Positions 38,811 to 51,480 of a stretch of 64,000 nucleotides of DNA are shown piece by piece. The translations under genes were made by a program, and so were the position numbers. Origin of the DNA: Mytilus trossulus (lineage: Eukaryota; Mollusca; Bivalvia; Mytilida; Mytilidae). Under the pieces are notes generated by a model. That model was not told the DNA's origin. It saw only the letters and a list, made by a program, of their open reading frames with translations, and did no database searches. Numbering within the stretch: position 1 is the stretch's first letter; the number at the start of each line of letters is the position of its first letter. The DNA is taken from assembly GCF_036588685.1 (NCBI RefSeq), contig NC_086386.1:19178931-19242930 (forward strand). Direction: 5' to 3'.

Positions 38811-39382
38811 TTCGATCTGTCTTATAACCAGTAGAAGGTGGACCAACACGGACACATTATATTTTCTTATAATAAAGGCAGTTGTTTGTAAAACGAAAAG
38901 ACTATCACGCTTTCTCCGATAAATTATATATCTTTAATGTTCTAACAATGTTTTAGTTTTACTTCACATATCAATAAAGTTATAAAAATAGATTTATGAG
39001 TAACAACATCGTGGTAATAAGAAGGACAAGAGTCATCAGATGATTCATACGCACCGCATTAGTATAACTAATTTCCAATTATTCAAAACTTCGTAAATCT
39101 GGATAAAGACCAGTATCTATCCAATGGATGTAAAGCTGATTCCGATTAATACGTTTTAAATGGTTGTTAAGTTGAACTCATAAGAAAGACTGACTTTATT
39201 TAGGAGAACTTTTTTGTCTAGCGATTGCTGGTCATTGGTGTGTGAAAAGTCCAGAACCAGGTCAAAACGGATCTATTTTTTTATTACGTAGATAAAAGCG
39301 AAAGCTTGAATAACTATGGAAAATGTAACAAAGGGAAAACTCAAATTATCATTTAATAACAATAAACATATGAACAGGTCAA

Positions 39383-39612
39383 AATGTTTTATTCTGTAAA
39401 TAAAGTATGTAAACTGGTTCACGGTTGATTACTACACAGTAATGATAATACAAGCCGATTCCAGTTTGTATGTAAAATACGAAACCAAATGCGGTAGACG
39501 GAGAAATTTAATGGGAAGTAAATACGGAACCAAGCGCGGAAGGCAGAGAAATGGCATGGAGGTTCAGGTCAATAGTATTGGAAACATGCCGCTGTTAGCG
39601 TCATTTTCCAAA
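39383..39612 (+). repeat. Dispersed segment shared with 55089-55284
   Basis: AAAGTATGTAAACTGGTTC, GGAACCAAGCGCGGAAGGCA, ATGCCGCTGTTAGCGTCATT and TTCCAAAAA have counterparts in the same order at 55089-55284. In the second place it leads directly into the palindrome array. Confidence 0.75.
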
Positions 39613-39829
39613 AACCATTTGACTTTTCAACTCTCTTCATTAATAATTCTCATTCTAAACGGAAAAGATTAGGTTAGACTTTGATTCATAAAAAAAACAT
39701 CCAACGCACAGGCAATTATCTTGCTTTGTATATTTATATATTAGGAAAAGGTAATGATACTTTGTAAAAAGACCCTACTTCAAACAAAATATTTTATGAA
39801 ATTTCAGCTTGACATCATAAAGCACACAT

Positions 39830-40320
39830 CTAGCAATTGACAATGAGCATCGCGGTTGAGATGTAATATTTACGACAAATGTGACCAATTCATATTTCTT
39901 TTTGTTATCTTTTCTTTTCTTTGTAACACATTCCAAAATCGCCTGCACAGTTTATATGATATTACAGGGCTTGTTTTATTTTAAGATATGGCAGTTTCCT
40001 TGATGTTGGTTTTCTGATGAGTATGAAGGACATAAAGAATATAAGCCTATGTTTACTAGAAAGTAAAGTTGACGTGATACCTGCGATACTCTTACGTACG
40101 CCATCATGATTTAGTTGACTTTAAGGAATGTCCTTCTCACAGATGACCACTGGTGGTTTCTAAAAGGGGGGCGACAAATATAAGACGGACAGTCAACCGT
40201 ATCCACAATCATTTCTCCCTTTTTCATCAAATGTGACGTTTCTCCAAATTTTTATTTGCCATGAGTAGAACAAAATGTGCCACAGGTGGAGCAGGAGCTA
40301 CTTGCTCTTCCGGATACCCA
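39830..40320 (+). pseudogene. Strongly decayed Penelope-like 3' fragment, copy E
   Basis: CATCTAGCAATTGACAATGA and TTTACGACAAATGTGA match copy C near 38140-38190, and GGTGGAGCAGGAGCTACTTG near 40285 matches the tail (GTGGAGCAGGATCTGC). The region between is scrambled. Confidence 0.5.
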
Positions 40321-40473
40321 TATCATTTTTTATTTTTTTCGGCAATCATTGATCAATTCATAAAAACTTTAGTTAAAACTCATTCTGAAGTTTTAACGGA
40401 GAAAACGTCTTTAAATGATAATAACTCCAAGAGGCCCATTGACTATGGCAAGCCGTTGTGGAATTTATTCCCT

Positions 40474-40875
40474 ATTTATTAATATTAAAAAATCATTTAT
40501 TAATATTAAATATTATTTTTTAATATTAATAAATCGAATATTTAATATTAATAAATATTTTTTAATATTAAAAAATAGTCATTTTTTAATATTAATAAAT
40601 AGATTTTATTTTCTAATATTAAAAAATCATTTTTTAATATTAAATATTCGATTTATTAATATTAAAAAATAATATTTAATATTAAAAAATAGATCCTATT
40701 TATTAATATTAAATATTCATTTTTTAATATTTATAAATCATTTTTTAATATTAAAAAATCATTTTCTAATATTAATAAATGGTCTTATTTTTTAATATTA
40801 AAAAATGAATATTTAATATTAAATATTCAGGTTGATTTTTTAATATTAAAAAATCATTTTCTAATATTAATAAAT
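40474..40875. repeat. Array of eighteen 20-bp AT palindromes
   Basis: Eighteen 20-bp units around the core TAATATTA, separated mostly by one C or G, sometimes 4-7 bases. Each half is one of three forms (TTTAT-, TTTTT- or ATATT- before TAATATTA, or the complements on the other side), so many units are exact or near palindromes. Two units are neither split nor shortened by the spacer; unit length stays 20 throughout. Confidence 0.9.
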
Positions 40876-41877
40876 ACGCCACCTATATATAAGAGTTGTT
40901 TGAGCGCTTTTATTTACGATGACCATACCTTACTGCAAGCATGTAGCTGAACCAGATCGGTGGAAAATATGAATAACAAAAACATCTACGAAACACCTGC
41001 TTTTATCCGACAATCACCCAATTATTGTTAAAATAACAAGTTGAAAAATAAAGTTTTGTTTTTTCTTAAATGTACAAATAAAGTCTCTTATTACTCCAAC
41101 TCCATATTGAGCAAAGATCAGCAAACGGTAATGAGAATATTTTTGTTTCTGCCGTGACCACTTCGCGGTCTGCGTTCTTTAAAAAATGTTAAGAATCAGA
41201 GACTTGGAATTAAAAAATAACCTGTAAAGCCTCAGTTGTAAATTGTAGAATATAAACAATTGATGTACATTGTCGGAAATACTAAATGTATGTGTACTCG
41301 CTGAGAAAGAAGAGAAAACCACGGCTAGAGTAGCTATTTGTTCTGTTTCTAAATCTTCCCGGAACAAAAATGTGTGATTTTAACAGGTAAATGATTATGT
41401 AATTTCAGGTGACCAAATTATCAAAGGTTTACTTGTGATATATGACTGACGTTTAATTTCTATAACAACTGCCCCCAATAAATGTTGACATAACCATAAT
41501 AACAGGAAAAAGGCAATAAAAGTTATTTTCATGACTGTTCAAAACAATTATAATTTAATTCGTGCACGAAAAAGAAATTTTGAAAGATTTATATTCTTAT
41601 ACGGTTCTTGTTTTATCTTTCTCTCTAATCTTTTATTCTGATAATAACCTTTTTACTTGAAAACTTGCAAGACACAATCCAGTGATAAGAAAACTGTTTC
41701 GTTTGATTAGATTAAAGAAGGTACATATCTTTTTAGACACTCATTTTTTTTATACGGAAATCTATAAAACATTTTGTTTATTATATTTAATGAAATTACT
41801 GTTAAAAATATTACTAAACATGAACATATCAATAAAAGCTGTCCATTTCATAGACATAAATGGTAAACAATAAAAGA

Positions 41878-43372
41878 ATGTAGGACAGAGAGTGACAGGA
41901 CAAAAAGTCACAGACAAAAAGTCACAGTTCATTTTTTCTGATTATTTTCTTTAAAGAAAAACAGCTTATTTCTACAAAAATATTTTTGAATTTTTCTTGA
42001 ACTATTGTATATATACCAACTCATTGGCACTCACACCACATCTTCCTTTATCTATTTGTAAACAAAAATTATCAAAAATATATCAAAGATAATCAAATAA
42101 TTGTTAAAAAAACAAAATGTCAAAGTGGCTTGGAACTTAAATGGCTTCATGGTGCCAAGAGATATATCTTTTGCATTATTAAAATTGGGCGTATGACATT
42201 TGCGCCGATTTTGAAAATGTTCATTCTTTCATTTGCGCCGATTTCATTCTTTCATTTGCGCCGATTTCATTTTTTTCATTTGCGCCGATTTTATATTTTT
42301 TCTTAATGGATTTACAGGTAAGTTACAGGTAAGTTCATACTTTTACATTGGATGAGCACAGAGCAAGTGACATTGCAATTGGTAAATGGCTACTAGTATA
42401 TCATATCCCAATGTTTCGGGTTACCTTTCCTTTCCCTAAATGAAATCGATGACTGCTTCACGTTTGACATTGTCTGAGCAGACGCTCCTTTTGATGACAA
42501 ATGTTGTATGTCATACATTCTTAGACAACGTACAAGGACACATTCCATAACGGTCAACCAATTCGTGATGGCGTCCATAAAATTAAAGAAGGGATGATTT
42601 CAACTTCATCATTTGGAACTCTTGGTTTAATAGCTTCCTTGTGAGAAAATGCGAACTCTAGTAATGACCCATCAGTACGTATGCCAGACAAAGAAAAAAT
42701 GGCCTTCGTTATCGACAATTTTGCCAAATATAGAAGAGACGAAATTATAAGGAATGAATATATTAGAGTGTTGCCTATACATACTCGGCAAGAATAGATT
42801 TATGATTTGAGTTTATTCCGTTTTTATGGATTTGAATGCTGCTACATTTATTTTTAATTCGTCATTATAGTATAATCAAAGTTTTTTTATCTGAGGTTTT
42901 TTACTTCTTGATTTTAAGCAGGAGACAACAGTTATATACATTTTATGATTGACAATTTATAACAAATGTACAATTGGCTAGCGGAAGAGGTCTTTAATGA
43001 TAAATGAAAATAACATTACTGGGAAGGAGAGGTGTCTCATTGGCACTCATACCACATCTTCTTATATCACTTCACCTGTAATTTACCTGTTATTTACCTG
43101 TAAAAAAATCGGCGCAAATGAAAGAAAAAATCGGCGCAAATGAAATGCAGATCGGCGCAAATGCAAAATTAAATCTTGATTTTTCAAGTATAATGACACA
43201 TTTCCTAAACTTTAATTTGAATATATGTATTAAAAAGTAAATATTTCAAGATAATCTCTTATATATTCAAACAATTGTCAACAAATTATTTTTGACTTTT
43301 TGTCCTACCAAATTTGTGACTTTATGTCCTGTGACTTTTTGTCCTGTGACTTTCTGTCCGTTTACCAGGTCA
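41878..43372. mobile_element. Nested foldback element 1
   Basis: Outer ends: GACAGGACAAAAAGTCACAG repeats at 41890-41935 and the inverted GTGACTTTTTGTCCTGTGAC repeats at 43300-43365. Inner ends: CATTTGCGCCGATTT four times at 42190-42290, and AAATCGGCGCAAATG three times at 43108-43165. Innermost: TTACAGGTAAGTTACAGGTA at 42312-42333 against TTACCTGTTATTTACCTGTA at 43083-43105. The interior holds a Penelope-like fragment. No transposase frame. Confidence 0.8.
42540..42655 (-). pseudogene. Penelope-like 3' coding fragment, copy D
   Basis: Complement of the GRHHELVDRYGI coding region: ATTCCATAACGGTCAACCAA, TCGTGATGGCGTCCATAAAA and TTTGGAACTCTTGGTTTAAT match copy B at 14700-14810. It sits inside foldback element 1. 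Confidence 0.7.
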
Positions 43373-43574
43373 TAGGAAATAATCTTTCTACAATAATTAA
43401 TAGCTCTTCAAAATAGTCGAAGAACACTTAGAAAAGAAAGTTCAGTGAAAATGGACTTCATACTAAACTCCAAAACATATAAATGAAATACAATTTAAAA
43501 AAACAACCGTACACGACTCAGTAACAAATGCCAGAGGTTCCTTATTTAGAACAGACACACAAATGCCATGGGGT

Positions 43575-44060
43575 TAATCGGTATAGGAAGATATGGTATG
43601 GATGCCAATGAGACACCTCTCCATCCAAATAACAATTTATAAAAGTAAAGAATTATAGGTCAAGGTACGGCCTTCAACACAGAGCCTTGGCTCACACCAA
43701 ACAACAAACTATAAAGCATAATAAAGGGCCCCACAATTACAAGTGTAAAACTATCCAAACGGGAAAACCAACGGTCTAATCTATATTTAAAAAAACGAGA
43801 GACGAGAAACATGTATAAATTACATAAACAAACGGCAGCTACTGTACATCAGATTCCTGATTTAGGACAGGTGCAAACATTTGCAGCGGGATTACACGTT
43901 TTAATGGTACCAAACCTTCTCCCTTTTACTGAGACAATAGTATAACATCACAACATAGAAAAACACATGATCAATTGGGAGGCTTAACTCAATAAAAATA
44001 CGTAGATTAATTTAACACACTATGAACAAATAAATTTGAGATGCGATACCTGAATGTATT
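43575..44060 (+). repeat. Longer copy of the dispersed repeat seen at 33610
   Basis: GTATGGATGCCAATGAGACA, TATAGGTCAAGGTACGGCCT, AAAGGGCCCCACAATTACAA and ACCAACGGTCTAATCTATAT, then CGAGAGACGAGAAACATGTA and ATTTGCAGCGGGATTACACG. I recall this block from many mussel loci. Confidence 0.7.
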
Positions 44061-44724
44061 GTGAGATCTGATATCAACCCTTCCCTATACCTCAAGCCAA
44101 TGTAGAATAAAGAAATATATGCAAAATATACAAGTTTTCTAAGACTAGACCACACAAGCGCTGACCAAAGACATCGGTCATCGTTTATTGATGTAAAAAA
44201 AGAAACAGAAACTATTTCAACCTAAATTTTATCAGAGGGTATAAAATAAGCCGAGAGGTTTTTTTATAATACATTCTGCAAGGCCATACATTTCACGGCA
44301 TGATGATACACTTTTATTACAATTACGTATCGGAACTATCTAGACTGCAACAGCTATATTTCAATTTCATCAAACAGCCCAAAGAAACATCTACTAGTAC
44401 CCAAAAGACAGCTGTGCAGTCCGTTTTTACTACACCTTTTTTATTGCACCATATGCTCTTATTGTTCCTCATAGCAATTTATGATTTGTAAAGTAAGAAA
44501 TTACCAATGAGACAGATTCAGATTCAGATTCAATATTCTATTATAGTATCACCACATACAAACATAAAATGAGATTCACATACATAGATTTAAAACATTA
44601 AAACATTTGCATTGCATGCATCAATCTTAAAAATATTTACGAGAGACTTTGAAGATATACTATATACATATAAACATATTTTTACACATTTATAATTTAA
44701 TATGAATATATGTATTAATAAACA

Positions 44725-45440
44725 GCTGCGCCCTGAGCGCATGATACGCCCGACGTCTTTTTGGAGGTTTTATGCAATAATCATAAATAGTTTCTGAGAA
44801 AGTTTTAAGCAATAACCATGTCACGCCGGGACATGTAAAACCCCCAACCCTGTTTTTTTTTTACAAAAAACTAAATATCACTGAAATAAATTTTTGAATC
44901 AAAACCAAAAAGTATACAGATCTTTAGATTAATATAACAAAGAAGTGTGTAAAGTTTTAAGCAATGATCATAAATTGTTTTTGAGATACGGCACAACATG
45001 TACCCCCCCCCCTTTTTACAAAATACTCAATAACTCAAAAATAAAATTTGGAATCATCACCAAAAAGTATACAGATCTTTAGATTAATATAACAAAGACA
45101 TGTGTAAAGTTTTAAGCAATAATCATAAATCGTTTTTGAGATGGTGCGACATGTATAAAACCCTCCCCCTTTTTTACAAAATACTCAATAACTCAAAAAT
45201 GAAATTTTGAATCATCACAAAAAGTATACAGATATTAAGATTAATATAACTAAGAATTATTTAAAGTTTTAAGCCATTGTCAAGAATCGTTTTTGAGATA
45301 AGGTGCGACATGTGAAAAAAAACACACCCCTGTTTTAGTTACAAAGTGCTGTAACTCAAAAAATTTTAATCTTATTTTCACAAAAAAAGTATACAGATGA
45401 TTTGACCATCATAAGCAACAACTATATTAAGTTTCATGAA
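44725..45440 (+). repeat. Dispersed element with four ~156-bp tandem units
   Basis: Starts near GCGCCCTGAGCGCATGATAC. AAAAGTATACAGATCTTTAG recurs at about 44908, 45061, 45220 and 45388, each after an AACTCAAAAAT block and a C-run. It abuts the big minisatellite. Confidence 0.8.
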
Positions 45441-45467
45441 ATTTTGATAAGTCGTTCTCAAGTTACG

Positions 45468-48400
45468 ACAAGTACCTCTCATACTGTAGGACATCCAACA
45501 AGTACCTATTATACTGAAGGACATTCAACAAGAACCTACTATACCAATATGATATCCAACAAGTACATGTCATACTGTATGACGTTCAACAAGAACCTTC
45601 TATACCAATATGACATTCAACAAGAACCTGTCATACTGTAGGACATTCAACAAGAACCTACTATACTGTAGGACAATCAATAAGTACCTTTCATACTGTA
45701 GGACTTTCAACAAGAACCTACTATACCATTAGGACATTCAACAAGTACCTGTCATACTGTATGACATTCAACAAGAACCTACTATACCAATAGGACATTC
45801 AACAAGAACCTGTCATACTGTAGGACATTCAACAAGTACCTATCGTACTTTAGGACATTAAATACGAACCTACTATACCAATAGGATATCCAATAAGTAC
45901 CAGTCATACTGTAGGACATTCAACAAGAACCTACTATACCAATAGGACATTCAACAAGAACCTGTCATACTGTAGGACATTCAACAAGTACCTATCATAC
46001 GGTAGGACATTCAACAAGAACCTACTATACCAATAGGATATCCAACAAGTACCTGTCATACTGTAGGACATTCAACAATCACCTACTACACCAATATGAC
46101 ATTCAACAAGTAACTGTCATACTGAAGGGCAATCAACAAGAACCTACTATACCAATAGATATCCAACAAGTACCTGTCATACTGTAGGACATTCAACAAG
46201 AACCTTCTATACCAATAGGACATTCAACAAGAACCTGTCATACTGTAGGGCATTCAACAAGAACCTACTATACTGTAGGACATTCAACAAGTACCTTTCA
46301 TACTGTAGGACTTTCAACAAGAACATACTATTCCAAAGGATATCCAACAAGTACCTGTCATACTGTAGGATATTCAACACGAACCTTCTATACCAATAGG
46401 ATATCCAACGAGTACCTGTCATACTGCAGGACATTCAACAAGAACCTTCTATACCAATAGGACATTCAACAAGAACCTGTCATACTGTAGGGCATTCAAC
46501 AAGAACCTACTATACTGTAGGACATTCAACAAGTACCTTTCATACTGTAGGACTTTCAACAAGAACATACTATTCCAACAGGATATCCAACAAGTACCTG
46601 TCATACTGTAGGACATTCTAAAAGAACCTACTATACCATTGATAGGATATCCAACAAGTACCTGTCATACTGTAGGACATTCAACAAGAACCTTCTATAC
46701 CAATAGGACATTCAACAAGAACCTGTCATACTGTAGGGCATTCAACAAGAACCTACTATACTGTAGGACATTCAACAAGTACCTTTCATACTGTAGGACT
46801 TTCAACAAGAACATACTATTCCAACAGGATATCCAACAAGTACCTGTCATACTGTAGGACATTCAACAAGAACCTTCTATACCAATAGGATATCCAACAA
46901 GTACCTGTCATACTGTAGGACATTCAACAAGAACCTTCTATACCAATATGACATTCAACAAGAACCTGTCATACTGTAGGACATTCAACAAGAACCTACT
47001 ATACTGTAGGACAATCAACAAGTACCTTTCATACTGTAGGACTTTCAACAAGAACCTACTATATCAATAGGATATCCAACAAGTACCTGTCATACTGTAG
47101 GACATTCAACAAGAACCTACTATACCAATAGGACATTCAACAAGAACCTGTCATACTGTAGAACATTCAACAAGAACCTGTCATACTGTAGGACATTCAA
47201 CAAGAACCTACTATACCAATATGATATCCAACAAGTACCTGTCATTCTGTAGGACACTCAACAAGAACCTACTACACCAATATGACATTCAACAAGTAAC
47301 TGTCATACTGAAGGGCAATCAACAAGAACCTACTATACCAATAGATATCCAACAAGTACCTTTCATACTGTAGGACTTTCAACAAGAACATACTATTCCA
47401 ACAAGATATCCAACAAGTACCTGTCATACTGTAGGACATTCTAAAAGAACCTACTATACCAATAGGATATCCAACAAGTACCTGTCATACTGTAGGACAT
47501 TCAACAAGAACCTTCTATACCAATAGGATATCCAACAAGTACCTGTCATACTGAAGGACATTCAACAAGAACCTTCTATACCAATATGACATTCAACAAG
47601 AACCTGTCATACTGTAGGACTTTCAACAAGAACCTACTATACTGTAGGACAATCAACAAATACCTTTCATACTGTAGGACTTTCAACAAGAACCTACTAT
47701 ATCAATAGGATATCCAACAAGTACCTGTCATACTGTAGGACATTCAACAAGAACCTACTATACCAATAGGACATTCAACAAGAACCTGTCATACTGTAGA
47801 ACATCCAACAAGTACCTGTCATACTGTAGGACATTCAACAAGAACCTACTATACCAATATGATATCCAACAAGTACCTGTCATTCTGTAGGACATTCAAC
47901 AAGAACCTACTACACCAATATGACATTCAACAAGTAACTGTCATACTGAAGGGCAATCAACAAGAACCTTCTATACCAATAGATATCCAACAAGTACCTT
48001 TCATACTGTAGGACATTCAACAAGAACCTTCTATACCAATAGGACAATCAACAAGAACCTGTCATACTGTAGGGCATTCAACAAGTACCTGTCATACTGT
48101 TTGACATTCAACAAGAACCTACTATACCAATAGGACATTCAACAAGAACCTGTCATACTGTAGGACATTCAACAAGAACCTCCTATACTGTAGGACAATC
48201 AACAAGTACCTTTCATACTGTAGGACTTTCAACAAGAACCTTCTATACCAATAGGATATCCAACAATTACCTCTAATACTGTAGGACATCCAACAAGTAC
48301 CTATTATACTGTAGGAATTCAACAAGAACCTACTACACCAATATGACATTCAACAAGTAACTGTCATACTGAAGGGCAATCAACAAGAACCTTCTATACC

Positions 48401-50182
48401 AATAGATATCCAACAAGTACCTTTCATACTGTAGGACATTCAACAAGAACCTTCTATACCAATAGGACAATCAACAAGAACCTGTCATACTGTAGGGCAT
48501 TCAACAAGTAGCTATTATACTGTAGGACATTCAACAGGAACATACTATACCAATAGGATATCCAACAAGTACCTGTCATACTGTAGGACATCCAACAAGT
48601 ACCTAACATACTATAGGACATCCAACAAGTACCTATTATACTGAAGGACATTCAACAAGAACCTACTATACCAATAGAATATCCAACAAGTACCTGTCAT
48701 ACTGTATGACATTCAACAAGAATCTACTATACCAATAGGACATTCAACAAGAACCTCTCATACTGTAGGACGCCCAACAAGTACCTATTATACTGAAGGA
48801 CATTCAACAAGAACCTACTATACCAATAGGATATCCAACAAGTACCTGTCATACTGTATGACATTCAACAAGAACCTACTATACCAATAGGACATTCAAC
48901 AAGAACCTGTCATACTGTAGGACATTCAACAAGAACCTCCTATACTGTAGGACAATCAACAAGTACCTTTCATACTGTAGGACTTTCAACAAGAACCTTC
49001 TATACCAATAGGATATCCAACAATTACCTCTAATACTGTAGGACATCCAACAAGTACCTATTATACTGTAGGACATTCAACAAGAACATTATATACCAAT
49101 AGGATAACCAACAAGTACCTGTCATACTGTAAGACATTCAACAAGAACCTGTCATACTGTAGGACTTTCAACAAGTAGCTATTATACTGTAGGACATTCA
49201 ACAGGAACATACTATACCAATAGGATATCCAACAAGTTCCTGTCATACTGTATGACATTCAACAAGAACCTACTATACCAATAGGACATTCAACAAGAAC
49301 CTGTCATACTGTAGGACATTCAACAAGAACCTACTATACTGTAGGACAATCAACAAGTACCTTTCATACTGTAGGACTTTCAACAACAACCTTCTATACC
49401 AATAGGATATCCAACAATTACCTCTAATACTGTAGGATATCCAACAAGTACCTATTATACTGTAGGACATTCAACAAGAACATTATATACCAATAGGATA
49501 ACCAACAAGTACCTGTCATACTGTAAGACATTCAACAAGAACCTACTATACCAATAGGACATTCAACAAGAACCTGTCATACTGTAGGACTTTCAACAAG
49601 TAGCTATTATACTGTAGGACATTCAACAGGAACATACTATACCAATAGGATATCCAACAAGTACCTGTCATACTGTAGGACATCCAACAAGTACCTAACA
49701 TACTATAGGACATCCAACAAGTACCTATTATACTGAAGGACATTCAACAAGAACCTACTATACCAATAGAATATCCAACAAGTACCTGTCATACTGTATG
49801 ACATTCAACAAGAATCTACTATACCAATAGGACATTCAACAAACACCTGTCATACTGTTGGACATTCAACAAGAACCTACTATACCATTAGGACATTCAA
49901 CAAGTACCGAACATTCTGTAGGACATTCAACAAGAACCTACTATAATGTAGGACATTCAACAAGAACATTCTATACCAATAGGATATCCAACAAGTAAAT
50001 ACTGTAGGACATTCAACAAGTACCTATCATACTGTAGGATATTCAACAAGAACCTGTCATACTGTAGGATATTCAACAAGGACTTACTATACCATTAGGA
50101 CATTCAACAAGTACCTGCTATACCTATAGGACATTCAACAAACACCTGATATAACTAGATGAAATTCAACAAGTACCTACTT
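45468..50182. repeat. 4.7-kb minisatellite of 30/31-bp units
   Basis: About 150 units of ACATTCAACAAGAACCTGTC followed by ATACTGTAGG (30 bp) or the variant ending ACTATACCAATAGG (31 bp). The two types alternate irregularly. Longer blocks recur, e.g. the block at 48122-48349 again at 48879 and 49273, and 48454-48651 again at 49546. The mixture of 30 and 31 bp shifts any frame, so it does not code. Confidence 0.95.
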
Positions 50183-50209
50183 CGATATTTTGTCATGAAA
50201 TAAGCAATT

Positions 50210-50585
50210 TATACATAGTATTAGAAATGAATTGTTTCTGTACCCTGATTGGCCTCTAATTCCTAAACAGTTAGGGCCATAACCGCCAAAATGCATCCGT
50301 TATGGAACCTTATGGTACAATTTCAGAAAGATCTATACACTTACACACAAGTTAGTGTCTGGAAACTCAAAAAATGCTTATTTGGACCGCTTTTTAGGTC
50401 CTTTTAAAATTCTAAAACTTGTGACCATAACCCCCAAAATCAATCACAACCTTCTTTTTGTGGTTTCATAGAGATCCATTTACTTAAACTAAAATTATTG
50501 TCTGGAAACTAAATGTCTTCGGACGACGCAAACGACGACGACATGATACCACAATACGACTGCAAATTTTTTTTGCGGTCGTATA
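50210..50585 (+). repeat. Dispersed element end, related to 56880-57570
   Basis: Shares CCTCTAATTCCTAAACAGTT, AATCACAACCTTCTTTTTGT, CGGACGACGCAAACGACGAC and the end TTTGCGGTCGTATA with the element at 55.9-57.6 kb. It follows the minisatellite directly. Confidence 0.7.
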
Positions 50586-50588
50586 CAA

Positions 50589-50740
50589 ATTATTGTTACA
50601 TTGAAGTGCATTAATGTAACAATAACGCAATGTAACATGATAGCCGTAGACCTATAAAATATGTTACATTTGTAATTATTCAGATCCCTACCCAACCATT
50701 TATTCCGGCAACTACTAGTAGTCTCCAATGTAACAATAAT
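50589..50740. mobile_element. MITE, 152 bp
   Basis: Ends ATTATTGTTACATTG and CAATGTAACAATAAT are perfect inverted copies of 15 bp. A related AATGTAACAATAACGCAATG lies inside. No frame. Confidence 0.8.
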
Positions 50741-50884
50741 GTTTTTGTAATTTAGATGTAGCCAGTGCAATAAAAATATCTACAATATGTGTTGTCCAGT
50801 GCGGGTAGCTGACTATGCAGTATGGACTTTGCTCATTGTTGAAAGCCATACGGTGACCTATAGTTGTTACTTCCTGTGTCATTT

Positions 50885-50990
50885 GGTCTCTTGTGGCGAG
50901 TTGTCTCATTGGCAATTACACCACATCTTCTTTTTTACAATTATGGAGAGTTGTCTCATTGGTTATCATACAACATTTTCTTTATTAATA
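50885..50990 (+). repeat. Two short dispersed tails
   Basis: GAGTTGTCTCATTGGCAATT...CACCACATCTTCTTTTTT and a second copy at 50946 are the complement of the 5' part of the 43575 repeat family. Other single tails lie at 29318 and 43028. Confidence 0.6.
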
Positions 50991-51179
50991 TAAGCCCTTT
51001 ATTAAGCAGCATAACTTATACAGTATTTTCACATCTTTTTCTTTCTGATTGTGAATAATTAATATACGTCAATTGAAAGTACATGTATATTGACGAGCTT
51101 GACCCTGGCTACACAAACACATGCTAATGTCAATGCCTCGCGCAGAAGTTCTGTTTATACTTTCGAACAAAATTTAAGA

Positions 51180-51480
51180 AAGCTTGATTGATTGGTGGAT
51201 TGTTTAACGTCCAGTGGCAAATAGTTCATGCATTTTCAGGACAAAATCCAAATAATGATAAATATAACAGTAAGTTAAGTCCTGTAATAGGGGTCGTTGA
51301 GGACGAAGGTCTGGGAATTTGGAAATCCCATGCATTGGCAAATGAGGGTTTAATGGATAGGAACATAAATTTAGAATTTCAGTAGACCACTGGCCTACGA
51401 ACCCCTCAAAGAGTTGTTGCCAGTTTCTTAACGTGTAGAGAGCGTGGCATTCTCTCTCCATCATGCATCCGATTTAACAT
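51180..51480 (+). repeat. Dispersed repeat, mollusc type
   Basis: TTGATTGGTGGATTGTTTAA then CGTCCAGTGGCAAATAGTTC and ACGAACCCCTCAAAGAGTTG: I recall a closely similar block as common in bivalve genomes. The short frames on both strands carry no domain. Confidence 0.5.

Noticed and set aside
45402-49743. Repetitive frames such as YCRTFNKNLLY and LLNVLQYDRFLL
   Set aside because: Units of 30 and 31 bp alternate, so the frame shifts continually; pure minisatellite translation.
45468-50182. CRISPR-like look of regularly repeated 30-bp units
   Set aside because: There are no unique spacers, units are head to tail, and the genome is clearly animal.
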